From: Candidatus Altimarinota bacterium
GTDB lineage: Bacteria; Patescibacteriota; Gracilibacteria; GCA-2401425; JAJOLG01
Length of the DNA stretch: 10,485 bases
NCBI GenBank assembly: GCA_021129445.1
Contig: JAJOLG010000042.1
Coordinates: forward strand, 1-10,485
Reading direction: 5' to 3'
Below the pieces are notes generated by a model. It worked only from the letters and a program-made list of their open reading frames with translations, did no database searches and was not told the DNA's origin. This document shows, piece by piece, positions 1-8,068 of this stretch; positions within the stretch are counted from its first letter, which is position 1; every line of letters starts with the position of its first letter. A program made the position numbers and the translations under genes.

Positions 1-95
1 TTTTTAAACAATACTTGAACATCTTTTGGAATTTTTTCAAGCAATTCTTTTGATATTTTTTTCTTAAAAGTTCATCATTTTTTATGTTTTCACAT
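1..95 (-). CDS. Unknown protein, N-terminal fragment (runs off window)
   Basis: An ATG at 93-95 opens a frame that stays open to the window edge if TGA is read as glycine. The visible residues begin MGKHKKGGTFKKKISKEL and continue as a lysine-rich stretch ending near VQVLF; three of the first eight residues are UGA-encoded glycines. It starts 10 bp after the stop codon of the duplicated dnaG tail at 106-108, on the same strand, so it was probably the original gene downstream of dnaG before the ATPase gene arrived. No family can be named from about 31 residues. That it is a real gene is inferred from the open frame, the strand and the spacing. Confidence 0.5.
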
Positions 96-100
96 ATTTT

Positions 101-192
101 ATTTTTTATTTTTTTAAAATTTTATTTTTCAACATTAGAAGACTTTGGAAGTCTCCAATTTTTTCTTTGTAATTCAAGTTTTTTTTCAAAAA
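101..192 (-). repeat. Direct repeat copy A: duplicated dnaG 3' end
   Basis: This segment aligns without gaps to 1465-1556 at an offset of 1364 bp, with only about four mismatches over the best ~75 bp (117-191). Copy B is the true end of dnaG. Copy A lies beyond the ATPase gene and supplies the last codons and stop (135-137) of that ATPase in a different frame. Similarity may continue weakly to about 214 with a small indel. Confidence 0.9.
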
Positions 193-195
193 ATA
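106..195 (-). pseudogene. Remnant C-terminal tail of dnaG (duplicate)
   Basis: Read in the dnaG frame, copy A still encodes the dnaG tail and ends at the equivalent TAA (106-108). It reads LKKNLNYKEKIGDFQ and so on, against LKKNLNSKEKIGEFQ in the intact gene. The visible differences are conservative or few (Ser to Tyr, Glu to Asp, Ile to Met), and the frame and stop are preserved. It has no start and no upstream primase sequence, so it is not expressed as primase. It overlaps the end of the ATPase gene in another frame. Interpretation: either the displaced original dnaG terminus or a target-site duplicate. Confidence 0.75.
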
Positions 196-1376
196 GTCAA
201 ACTTTTTTCTAAATCTATACATTCTAAACTAAAATCTCAATATTTTTCTAAAAATAATGAATATTTTTTAATATTAAACTTTTTTAAATTAAATTTAACT
301 TCAAAAGCTTTTTTGTCCTTCTCTAAAATAAAATCAATCTCATTTTTATTTTGAGTTCTCCAAAATTTTATTTCATCATAATTATACTTTCCTAAAAAAT
401 TTTTGTAAACAAGATTTTCTAACAAACTTCATTTATCAACCCTTAAATTAAAGTTATCAAAATTTCAGGCAAAATAATTTCTCAATCATAAATCAAAAAA
501 ATACACTTTTGGCATTTTTGTAAACTCCTTTTTAATATTTGTATGAAATGGCTTTATGGCTGAAATATGAAATGATTTTCTCATTATATAAATATAATTT
601 TCAACAGTAGAAACTGACAAATTAACCATATTTGCAATTTCATTCATATTAAGCAAATTTCAAATCTGACTTGCTAAAATTTTTAAAATATAAAAATATT
701 TTTCCCTAAATTCAATTTTAGCCTCGAAAATATCTTTTTGAATATATGAATCTGCAATTTCTTTCAAATATTTTATTTTTTCATCAAAAGAATCCATTAA
801 AACAAGCTCTGGATACGATCAATAATTTATAAACTCATAATACAAATTAAATAATTCTGTTTTATACAAAAGCGGAATATCTTTTTTTCACAGAAACTCT
901 TTATACTCTATTTTATCTTTAAAATCTAAAAATTCATTAAATGATAAAGTATAAATATAAAAAATCTTTTTTCTTCATGCTAAACTATCTTTAAATTTTT
1001 TATCAATATAAAAAGCAGAACTTCAAGTCACAATTAATTTTATCTTATCGGAAAAATTATCATACAACAATTTCAAAAAATTCGATGGATTTTTTAAATA
1101 CTGAATTTCATCAATAAAAACATAAGTTTTTTCCTTGTTATTTCAAATTAATTGAAAAATATTTTCTGGATCATTATCTAAAATATCTCTAAAATTATTT
1201 TTTTCTAAATTCAAAAATTCAGTTTTCTTTCACTGTTTTTCTAAACTGTCTCTTATTTTTTTTAAGACAGTAGTTTTTCAAACTTGCCTTGCTCAAAGCA
1301 ATAATAAAACTTTATCATTCTCTAAATTTTTATTTATCTCGCCTTCTATTTCTCTGGAATATTTTTTATTCTCCAT
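135..1376 (-). CDS. AAA-family ATPase with C-terminal DUF4143 domain
   Basis: A 413-residue predicted P-loop ATPase. The N-terminal AAA domain has Walker A GARQVGKTT (residues 28-36), with both key glycines encoded by UGA, Walker B YVFIDEIQ (85-92), sensor-1 TGSS (117-120), and the signature LAGRKKIF followed by LSFNEFL. A winged-helix-like segment follows (GNLLNMNEIANMVNLSVSTV), then the DUF4143 nuclease-like part with KMPKVYFFDLGLRN, KNEIDFI and FEVKF. Members of this family are common in archaea and CPR genomes; their physiological role is poorly defined. The ATG at 1374-1376 is chosen because the family usually begins a few tens of residues before Walker A. The last ~19 codons lie in the duplicated dnaG tail, read in another frame, so the C-terminus appears to have been created at the junction. 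Its own promoter and repeated boxes lie upstream. Because it already uses UGA for glycine, the donor probably had the same code. Confidence 0.92.
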
Positions 1377-1393
1377 AATATTGGATTTTTATC

Positions 1394-1460
1394 AGATATT
1401 TTTATTGCACTACACTAAAAATATCTAATATTATTAAAATGTCAAACTAAAAATATCTAA
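1394..1460 (-). promoter_or_regulatory. Promoter and repeated operator-like boxes upstream of the ATPase gene
   Basis: On the minus strand a perfect -35 TTGACA (1440-1445) is followed after 16 bp by TATTTT (1418-1423), 41 bp before the ATPase ATG. Three copies of an 11-bp box, AGATATTTTTA, surround it. Two are direct repeats (1416-1426 and 1448-1458, each within a 15-bp identical unit at 1414-1428 and 1446-1460). One is inverted (1394-1404) and forms a perfect 11-bp inverted repeat with 1416-1426 across an 11-nt spacer. The boxes overlap the -10, sit next to the -35, and lie downstream of the -10, as expected for a repressor operator. Regulation itself is inferred. Confidence 0.55.
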
Positions 1461-1464
1461 AAAA

Positions 1465-1556
1465 ATATTTTATTTTTTTAAAATTTTATTTTTCAAAATT
1501 AAAAGACTTTGGAATTCTCCAATTTTTTCTTTGGAATTCAAGTTTTTTTTCAAAAA
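1465..1556 (-). repeat. Direct repeat copy B: 3' end of intact dnaG
   Basis: Partner of the repeat at 101-192. It contains the last ~28 codons and TAA (1470-1472) of dnaG. The two copies bracket about 1.27 kb holding only the ATPase gene and its promoter region. Confidence 0.9.
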
Positions 1557-3239
1557 TTTTTCTTTTTTTTCTAAATTTTTTAAATTTATCGATTTTATCA
1601 AAGATAAAGCCTCTAATTTCAATTTTTCAAAATTATCAAAATCATGCTGAGACTCAATTTGCAATTTAATTTGTAAAAATTTTTTTTCTTCTTCAAAAAA
1701 TTTTTCTTCATCAAAAATATTTTTTTCAAGCTCTTCAAAAATTTTCTCAAAAATTTTAAAATTTTTTTCTGATTTTTCAAAAAAATCAAGCAATAAATTT
1801 TCTTTTACAACTGGCAATAATTTTTTTTCAAATAAAATCAATCAAATTAAATAATTTTCAGGTAAAAAAATATTTTTTTGATCAGAAATTTCTTCATTTT
1901 TTCTCACAATTTTTTTATTTTTTTTATCAAAATTTTGAAAATCATCAAACAAAAAATTTTCTGAAACTCAAAGCAAAAACGAAATTTTTTTCAAATATTC
2001 CTGTTTTTCCAAATTATTTTTTGAAGAAGAAATAATTTGAAAAATCTCCTTTTGAAAAAGTTTTTTATCCTCAATTTTTTTTAAATCATATTTTTTTTGT
2101 AAAGCAAAAAACAAAAATTCCACGATATCCAAAGGGTTTTCAATCGCTTTTTTGAAAAAATCAGTTCAATTTTTCACATCATTTTCAATCGCTTCATCCG
2201 GATCTTTTCAATTTAACATTTTTACAATTTTAATATTTGTATCTCAATCATTCAAAACCTCAAAAGCCCTTTTTATCGCTTCAATTCAAGCTAAATCAGA
2301 ATCAAAACACAAATAAAAATTTTCGGTGTACCTCTTCAAAATTTTAACATGTTTTTCATTAAAAGCTGTCCCCAAAGATGCAACAGCATTATCAAAACCG
2401 GCTCTGTGACAAGCAATTGTATCCATGTATCACTCAGTCAAAATCACAATTTTTTTCTTACGAATTGCATCTTTTGCAAAATTCAAACCATATAAATTCA
2501 TCGATTTATCAAAAACTGACGACTCCGAAGAATTTAAATATTTTGCAGAATTTTCTTCTCAACGAAAAATTCTCCCTCAAAATCAAATGGTTTTTCACAA
2601 TAAATTTTTTATTGGAAAAATAATTCTTCACTTAAATCTGTCGTAAACACCGCTTCAATGCTCGTTTTTCAAGATTACTCAAGTTTTAAAAATGTCTTTT
2701 TCCTCAAATCACAGTTTTCTCAAATGCGAAAAAATCAGACTTGAATCATCTGGTGCAAGTCAAATTTCAAATTTTTTTCAAATTTCTGTTCTTAAAAATT
2801 TTCAATCCTTCTCAAAAAAAAGTTTTCTTCAAACTAAATATTTTTTTGCTAAATTTGAAATTTTCGCATCATCATCAAGTTTTTCTTGATAGAAATTATT
2901 TATTTCTTCTAAAATTTCAATTTGAGAAGTTTTTTCTTCTGATTTTTTAAAATCTTTTTTTTGCAAAATTACACCAGTTTTCGTCGCCAAAACCTCCAAA
3001 GCCTCTTTAAATTCAAGATTTTCAGTGTATTCCAAAAATTTAAAAATATCTCCTCATTTTTGACATTGTCAAAAACACCGACAAATCCCAGAATCCGGAG
3101 ATACAATGAAAGATGGGGTTTTTTCTTGATGCCACGGACAAAGCCCCTTGAAGTTTTTTCAAGTTTTTTTCAATTGCACATACTCTCAAACAAGCTCTTC
3201 AATTGGTAGCCTTTGTTTTATTTCTTTGATTTCGTTCAA
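1470..3239 (-). CDS. dnaG: DNA primase DnaG
   Basis: A 589-residue primase, which makes RNA primers at the replication fork; about the usual family length. Visible parts: an N-terminal CHC2 zinc finger with Cys34 and His37 (LCPWHQEKTPSF) and Cys55/Cys59 (CFGQCQKGGDIF); then the Toprim core with EGYMD (residues 269-273, Gly by UGA), ASLGTAF, and the metal-binding acidic pair in LCFDSDLAG; then a Lys/Glu/Phe-rich C-terminal region that would contact the helicase. The start is the TTG at 3237-3239 (first residues NEIKEIKQRLPIEELV, as in other primases); no in-frame ATG lies nearby upstream. The last zinc pair is Cys-x3-Cys rather than the usual Cys-x2-Cys. The final ~28 codons are duplicated at 106-192. 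It follows an MscS-like gene on the same strand after 134 bp. Confidence 0.96.
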
Positions 3240-3256
3240 TTTTTTAATTTTTTTTA

Positions 3257-3290
3257 TTACAAATAATTTGTAAAACTTTTTTTTACAGCA
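3257..3290 (-). promoter_or_regulatory. Overlapping inverted repeats just upstream of dnaG
   Basis: TTACAAA (3257-3263) and TTTGTAA (3267-3273) form a perfect 7-bp inverted repeat with a 3-nt loop, ending 18 bp from the dnaG TTG. The adjoining GTAAAA and TTTTAC pair in an alternative hairpin. It could be an operator or a 5'-UTR structure. In sequence this AT-rich such short repeats also arise by chance. No convincing promoter was identified. Confidence 0.3.
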
Positions 3291-3373
3291 CAAGAATTTT
3301 TAATATTTATTTTCAACTTTGTTCGAAAATATTTTAATTATTCTCAATTTTATTCAAAAATAATCAAAAACCA

Positions 3374-4105
3374 CTAATCTTTTTTCTCAAAATTAATCTT
3401 CCCCTCCTCAATATCCTTCAACCTATTTTTCACAAAATCAACTCCTCAAAGTCAAATCGCAAGTCAAAGTCAAATCGAAATTGTCGCAACAACTCAAATA
3501 AACAAAATATCAACAAACTTTTCAGCAATTTCAATTTGCATCAAAGCCGCCAAAATCGCAAAAATAATAATAATATTTTTTGCAACAATTCACAAAACTT
3601 CTCATCATTTCACATTTGTCAATTTCATCGTATTTTTAATAAATGATGAAACACTATCCGCAAAATTTAGCCCGATAAGTACGATAAACAAAGCAATTAC
3701 AAGTTTTGGTAAAAACTCAATTACTCAATTAAAAAACTCGGAAACCTGTGTTAATCACATTAAATTTGTTCAAGCAAGAAAAAACACCAAAAAAATATAT
3801 CACTTCAAAAAATCCGCAGAAACCTTTACCGATGATGACTTCACACCTGCTTTTTCAAGGAATTTATCAAATTCAATTTTTTGAAAAATCGTTTTAACTT
3901 TTATTTTCTCAAAAATTTTTAAAATTGTTTTTTCAATTAAACTTCACAAAAGAAATCACACCAAAATAATCCCAATTCATCACAAAACTGATGGTAAATT
4001 CTCCAAAACTTTCCCCATTACCCCGCTTGAATTTTGAAAAATCACTGATGAAATTTCTGTTGCCTGATTCACAAAATCGTTAGTCACAATTGAACTTGTT
4101 CACAT
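3374..4105 (-). CDS. MscS-like conserved TM-helix membrane protein
   Basis: A 243-residue integral membrane protein ending in TAG. About five hydrophobic segments are visible: near residues 38-57 (LGGIGIILVGFLLGSLI), IFLVFFLAGTNLMGL, LPKLVIALFIVLIGLNFADSV, NIIIIFAILAALM, and the last one entering a glycine-rich GLGLAIGLGG motif (212-221) followed by VDFVKNRLKD. Repeated ~50-residue TM units of this form, and a Gly/Ala-rich final helix, are known from small-conductance mechanosensitive channel relatives and the conserved TM-helix family. A role in osmotic protection is therefore likely but not shown. The large cytoplasmic beta domain of MscS is absent; only a short charged tail follows. Many of the membrane glycines are UGA. 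It is divergent from the secreted-protein gene at 4413 and upstream of dnaG on the same strand. Confidence 0.82.
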
Positions 4106-4412
4106 ATTTTAAAAATTATTTTTTCAAGAATATTTTATTTATTTTTTTCACAAAAAATTTTTTTTCATTTGCAAAATGCAAATTTTATTTTTTTTTACTG
4201 AAAAAAAATTTTTTATTTGAGAAAAAATTTTTAGTTTTGTTTTGATTAAATAAAAATTTTAAATTAAAAATATTTTCTCAAAAAATTTGCGAAATCAACT
4301 GTTATTACTTTTTTCAAAAAATTAAAAAAGTATGCAAAACTTTGAAGAAGTTGAAAAAGTTGCTTTGATTGAGAAAATTTTTTAAGAAAATATTTAAAAA
4401 AAAATAACAAAA
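4106..4412. other. Divergent intergenic region
   Basis: This 307-bp spacer lies between two divergent genes and must hold both promoters, but A/T homopolymer runs make individual hexamers unreliable. The only distinct element is a perfect inverted repeat ATTTGCA-AAA-TGCAAAT at 4167-4183, standing out from the surrounding T tracts; it may be an operator or a 5'-UTR hairpin. A 17-codon open frame at 4332-4385 is not considered a gene. No tRNA or other structured RNA is seen. Confidence 0.5.
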
Positions 4413-6059
4413 ATGCATTTCACAAAAAAAATTTTATCTGGAATATTTTTTTTTCTGATATTTTCAGAAAGTGCTTTTTGAGCGATTTGTACCGATATTT
4501 TTAGTGAAAAATGAACCTGTTTTGCAGAAAATTTTTATTCAAATATTTACGATGAAACTGATTATAAAAAAGAATCTTTTAAAAAAACCGCAGAAGAAAC
4601 TGGTTTTAGTGAAGAATTTTTAATTTTATTTTTTAAATGAGAAAAATCAATAGACGACCTATGCACAAACAATCAAACAAAATCATGAAATAAAAATCAA
4701 ATTTATTTTTGTAAAGATATAAAACAAAAAGCAAACAATGTTTTCTACTCAAAACTTTTGAGAGAAAAATTAGAAACTGAATTTAAACTTCAAAAATTAA
4801 AACAAAACCTGCAAGCAAATTGACAAAATGAGGATATTTTTGCCGATTGAGATTATAAAAATTCATTTTTTGATATTGTGACTCAATGGAATATTATTGA
4901 TGCGATTTTATTTTGAAAAAATGGAAGAACGCAATTTTTCAAATATAAACCTGATGACGATGATGACAAAAATCAAGAAAATAATCAAAACCCTGAACAA
5001 AATCAGGTAGAAATAGAGGAGGCTCAAACCGAAACTCAAAAAGATAAAATTTCATATTTTTGAGAATCAAACTCATCGGCAACTCAAAACACAACTACAA
5101 ATTCAACAAATTGAACTACTCAAACACAATATGAGATAATTGCAAATTATGAGGAGCAAAACCAAATTTGTCTTGACCCATTTTTAGTTGCAAATTTTTC
5201 TGAAAATGAAAATATTTTAAACCAACTTTGAAATACTTCAACAAAAATTGAACAAATTATTTCCGAACAAAATAATTCTGGAAAAAATACTGAAACAATA
5301 ATAGAAAATAATACAGAAACAACTAAAAAATATCCAAATATTGAAACAACAAAATACTGATTTTTACAACCAAAAGACTGATGAAATGAATGCAAAAAAC
5401 CACTTTACTGATGATTTATTTGTCTTGATTGATGATCAAAATGAATTTGTACTGAATTTTGAGAAGATTGAAAATATTGAAGTTTTTGCATAAATATTGC
5501 ATTTATCACAGGTTCACAAGATTTATTATGAAACTGAAAAGACGAAAATTGTATCAATTGTTATATTGAAAAATGATTGCAAATAATTGAGGATGAAATT
5601 GATTGACAAGCAGTTTACCCGAGGGAAAATTCGATAAAAAACTGAAACATTCCAAATGCAAAATGAATAAAAAGAGATTACACTTTTTTGGAAATTACAA
5701 AAAAACCCATGCCTTGGGATAAAGAAAATTATAATAAATCTTGAAGAAAAGAAGACATTACAATTCCAGATTTATTTGACCCACTTGTAAAATTTTTTAA
5801 ATCAAAAAATACAAATGAATCTTTAACAAAGAAAACAAAAGACGAAAAATCAGCATGAAAATATATTTTATTTGATAATTTAAAACAAAGCAATTCAGAA
5901 AAAATCGCAATAATAAAAGACTGATATGCCTGAGATGTAAATTGAAGAATTACCGAATTCAGAACACTTTTTGAAAAATGAATTTTAAAAAATATTGAAA
6001 ATTTACCTTTTGAAAAAATTGACAAAGTTAAAAACCAATCATGTAAAAATTTAAAATAA
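4413..6059 (+). CDS. Large secreted cysteine-containing protein of unknown function
   Basis: A 548-residue protein, not recognised as any named family. It begins with a clear signal peptide: KK at 5-6, a hydrophobic core (ILSGIFFFLIFSESAFG), and cleavage likely near residue 23. The mature part has 12 cysteines (26, 36, 84, 100, 253, 327, 337, 346, 359, 380, 383, 544), an even number compatible with disulfides outside the cytoplasm. A hydrophobic-Cys-x-Asp/Asn/Glu motif recurs: ICTD, LCTN, FCKD, ICLD, ICLD, ICTE, FCIN. Residues ~175-315 form an Asn/Gln/Thr/Glu-rich low-complexity linker. Residues ~314-361 are extremely glycine-rich, with about 11 UGA codons in under 50. No transmembrane anchor follows the signal peptide. 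Its TAA overlaps the next gene's ATG (TAATG), suggesting translational coupling. A surface or cell-contact role is conceivable for an episymbiont but is inference only. Confidence 0.85.
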
Positions 6060-6511
6060 TGATTTTCCTACTTGACAATATCCGCTCAAAATTCAATATT
6101 GGAAGTTTTTTCAGAACTGCCGATGCCTTTAATTTGGAAAAATTGATTTTATGCGGATTTACCCCCTATCCACCAGACAAAGAAATCTCAAAAACTGCAA
6201 TCTGAGCCGAAAATTCGGTTAAGTGGCAATATTTTCAAAATTCTTTTGAGGCTGTACAAATTTTGAAAAATCAATGAAAAAAAATAATTTCCGTTGAACT
6301 CGATGAAAAATCGAAAAAAATTTGAGAAATAAATTTTTCCTGAGACGAAGTTTTTGTTTTTTGAAATGAAATAAATTGAGTTGATAAAAAAATTTTGGAA
6401 ATTTCTGATGAAATTTTGGAAATTCCAATGTTGTGAAAAGTCAAGGAATCAATGAATGTTTGAGTTGTTGCGGGTATTGTGGGAGCTTTTGGGTTGTATT
6501 TTAGAAAATAA
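6059..6511 (+). CDS. SpoU/TrmH-family RNA 2'-O-methyltransferase
   Basis: A 150-residue SPOUT-fold methyltransferase that should transfer a methyl group from S-adenosylmethionine to a ribose 2'-OH in rRNA or tRNA. All three family motifs are present: motif 1 DNIRSKFNIGSFFRTADAF with the catalytic-type Arg, motif 2 VFGNEINGVDKKI, and motif 3 IPMLGKVKESMNVGVVAGIV, which forms the trefoil knot that binds the cofactor. The length matches the minimal single-domain members (TrmL-like) without an N-terminal substrate-binding domain. The target nucleotide cannot be told from sequence. The ATG shares an A with the preceding TAA, so translation is probably coupled to the secreted-protein gene. Several motif glycines are UGA. 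Confidence 0.92.
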
Positions 6512-6657
6512 AAATTTTCGAATTTTTCTACTTTACAAAAAAATTATCCATTTTGAAAAAATAATTTTAAAGAAAAAATAAAAATTTTATGCACAAAAAA
6601 ACTTTTTTATCATCAGAAAATTTTTTTCCAAGTTGAGAAAAAAATTTTTTAAACAAA

Positions 6658-6870
6658 ATGATAATTTTTTTAATAGAAATTTACCAAAAAACCCTGTCAA
6701 AAGACCACTCCTGTAATGCGGTTTGATTTTGCAAATTTGTGCCATCTTGCTCGGAGTATGCGAAAGAAAGTTTTAAAAAATATAATTTTTTTAAAGCATT
6801 TTTCAAAAGTTTTTGGAGAATTTTGAGATGTAATCCGTTTAACAAAAATTGAGGGATTGATTTACCATAA
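6658..6870 (+). CDS. yidD: Membrane protein insertion efficiency factor YidD
   Basis: A 70-residue YidD protein, a small membrane-associated factor that assists YidC-dependent insertion. The diagnostic pattern is complete: [12 protein letters not shown] at the start, then the cysteine motif [21 protein letters not shown], and GGIDLP at the end. The conserved Trp is TGG, while glycines in the VGF and NGG positions are UGA. The chosen ATG (6658-6660) gives the usual family N-terminus. A second in-frame ATG at 6589-6591 would add 23 residues and stays open under code 25, but that stretch resembles no YidD N-terminus. The usual neighbours (rpmH, rnpA, yidC) are absent. It is 146 bp after the methyltransferase gene and is followed by a hairpin terminator. 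Confidence 0.94.
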
Positions 6871-6921
6871 AAATAAAAAACAAAAAAGAAAGGGTAATTT
6901 TTATATATAAGTCAAAATTTT

Positions 6922-6956
6922 TTATACCTTTTTAAATCTTTACTAAAAAGGTGTAA
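6922..6956. terminator. Hairpin terminator between convergent yidD and tsaD
   Basis: A perfect 9-bp stem (ACCTTTTTA, 6926-6934; TAAAAAGGT, 6944-6952) with a 9-nt loop extends to 13 bp through one T-G pair and three A-T pairs. A run of T follows at 6957-6960, and A/T tracts flank both sides. It sits 51 bp after the yidD stop and 3 bp beyond the tsaD stop at 6959-6961, overlapping the latter's trailer, so it can serve both convergent genes. Confidence 0.7.
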
Positions 6957-6958
6957 TT

Positions 6959-8062
6959 TTATCCTATATCTACTTCAACCCTCTTAATAAACTCCAAATC
7001 CTGAAAATACCCCGCCGCTCAAATCATCGCTCAATTATCTGTGCAATAAACCATTTTCTTCGGCCACAAAATCTCCAAATCGGTTTTTTCTCAAAACATT
7101 TCTCTCAATCTTAAATTCGCAGAAACTCATCAAGCCAAATGAATCTGCTTTGCTCAAAATTTTTCAACCGCTTTCAAAGTCTTTTTCATCAAAATATCAC
7201 AAATCGCTTCTTGAAAGGATGCTGCCAAATCGCATCTTAATTGTTCTCAAATTTCTCAAAAAAACTCAAAATCTTTTCAATTTTTTACCAAAAATTTTTC
7301 AGAATTTTCAGAAAAATTTTCTCACTCATTAAAAAAATTTTTTTTACCATCATAAAAAATTTTTCCTTCAAAAATATTTTGAATTTTGTACAAAACTGAA
7401 GTTTTCAAGCCAGAAAATGAAAAATTAAAATCTCAAGATTGAACCATTCACCTCGGAAAATCAAATGCTTTTTTATCTCATTTTTCTGCTAATTCTCAAA
7501 CCTCTTTTCAAGCAGGATATCACAAACCCAGCATTCTTCAACACTTATCAAAAGCCTCCCCTGCCGAATCGTCCAAACTTTCTCAAATCAATTCAATTTC
7601 ATTAAAATTTTTCATCAAATGAATTTCATTGTGTCATCAGGAAACTGTTAAAACAATTGCAGGAAACTTGATTTCATCAGGATTTCTTTCCAGTAAATTT
7701 GAAAAAATATGTCAATAAATATGATTTACTCACAAAAGTGGAATTTTGTAAAGATACGAAAGTGTATTCGCAAAAGTAATTCAAGCCATCAAACTTCAAA
7801 TCAAACCAGGTCAATTTGTCACCGCAATTGCATCAATTTCCTCAATTTTTTTTCAAGATTTTTTCAAAGCCTCATTAAAAACCGAGTTTAAAAAATCAAC
7901 TTGCGCCCTCGCCGCCTCTTCTGGAATTATTCATTTTGTGGCTTGATGAAGTGCGATTGAAGTCGCGATTTCCAGCGATAAAACCTCTGTTCAATTGCAA
8001 ATTATTGCAATTGAAGTTTCGTCGCAAGAAGTTTCGATAGATAGAATTGTGTTTTTTTTCAT
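6959..8062 (-). CDS. tsaD: tRNA N6-adenosine threonylcarbamoyltransferase TsaD
   Basis: A 367-residue TsaD (Kae1/YgjD family), which transfers threonylcarbamoyl to A37 of ANN-decoding tRNAs with TsaB and TsaE to make t6A. Motifs in order: LSIETSCDETSIAI (7-20), GIIPEEAAR, TNGPGLIGSLMAG (82-94), metal ligands His114 and His118 (HIYGH), VSGGHNEI, DDSAGEAFDK, FSFSGLKTS, ASFQEAI, HLAGGVSANLRLR, and CTDNGAMIGAAGY with the third metal ligand Asp342. Between GLKTS and ASFQEA the protein carries a Phe/Lys/Asn/Glu-rich stretch of roughly 50 residues, longer than in most relatives. The ATG at 8060-8062 gives the usual N-terminus. It begins 6 bp after the RelB-like gene, so the two are probably cotranscribed. 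Many motif glycines are UGA. Confidence 0.97.
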
Positions 8063-8068
8063 TTAAAT

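Noticed and set aside
135-1376. ATPase as a decayed pseudogene with many stops
   Set aside because: All internal stops are TGA; the frame is intact under UGA=Gly with all catalytic motifs.
2378-3209. Several plus-strand open frames of 65-82 codons inside dnaG
   Set aside because: They are antisense shadows of the primase gene and have no family resemblance.
4332-4385. 17-codon open frame MQNFEEVEKVALIEKIF before the secreted-protein gene
   Set aside because: Too short, no start context, no recognisable motif. Likely chance, although a leader peptide cannot be excluded.
5147-6025. Minus-strand open frames inside the secreted-protein gene
   Set aside because: Antisense to a continuous gene with a signal peptide; Phe/Ser-rich composition is what the complement of Lys/Glu-rich coding gives.
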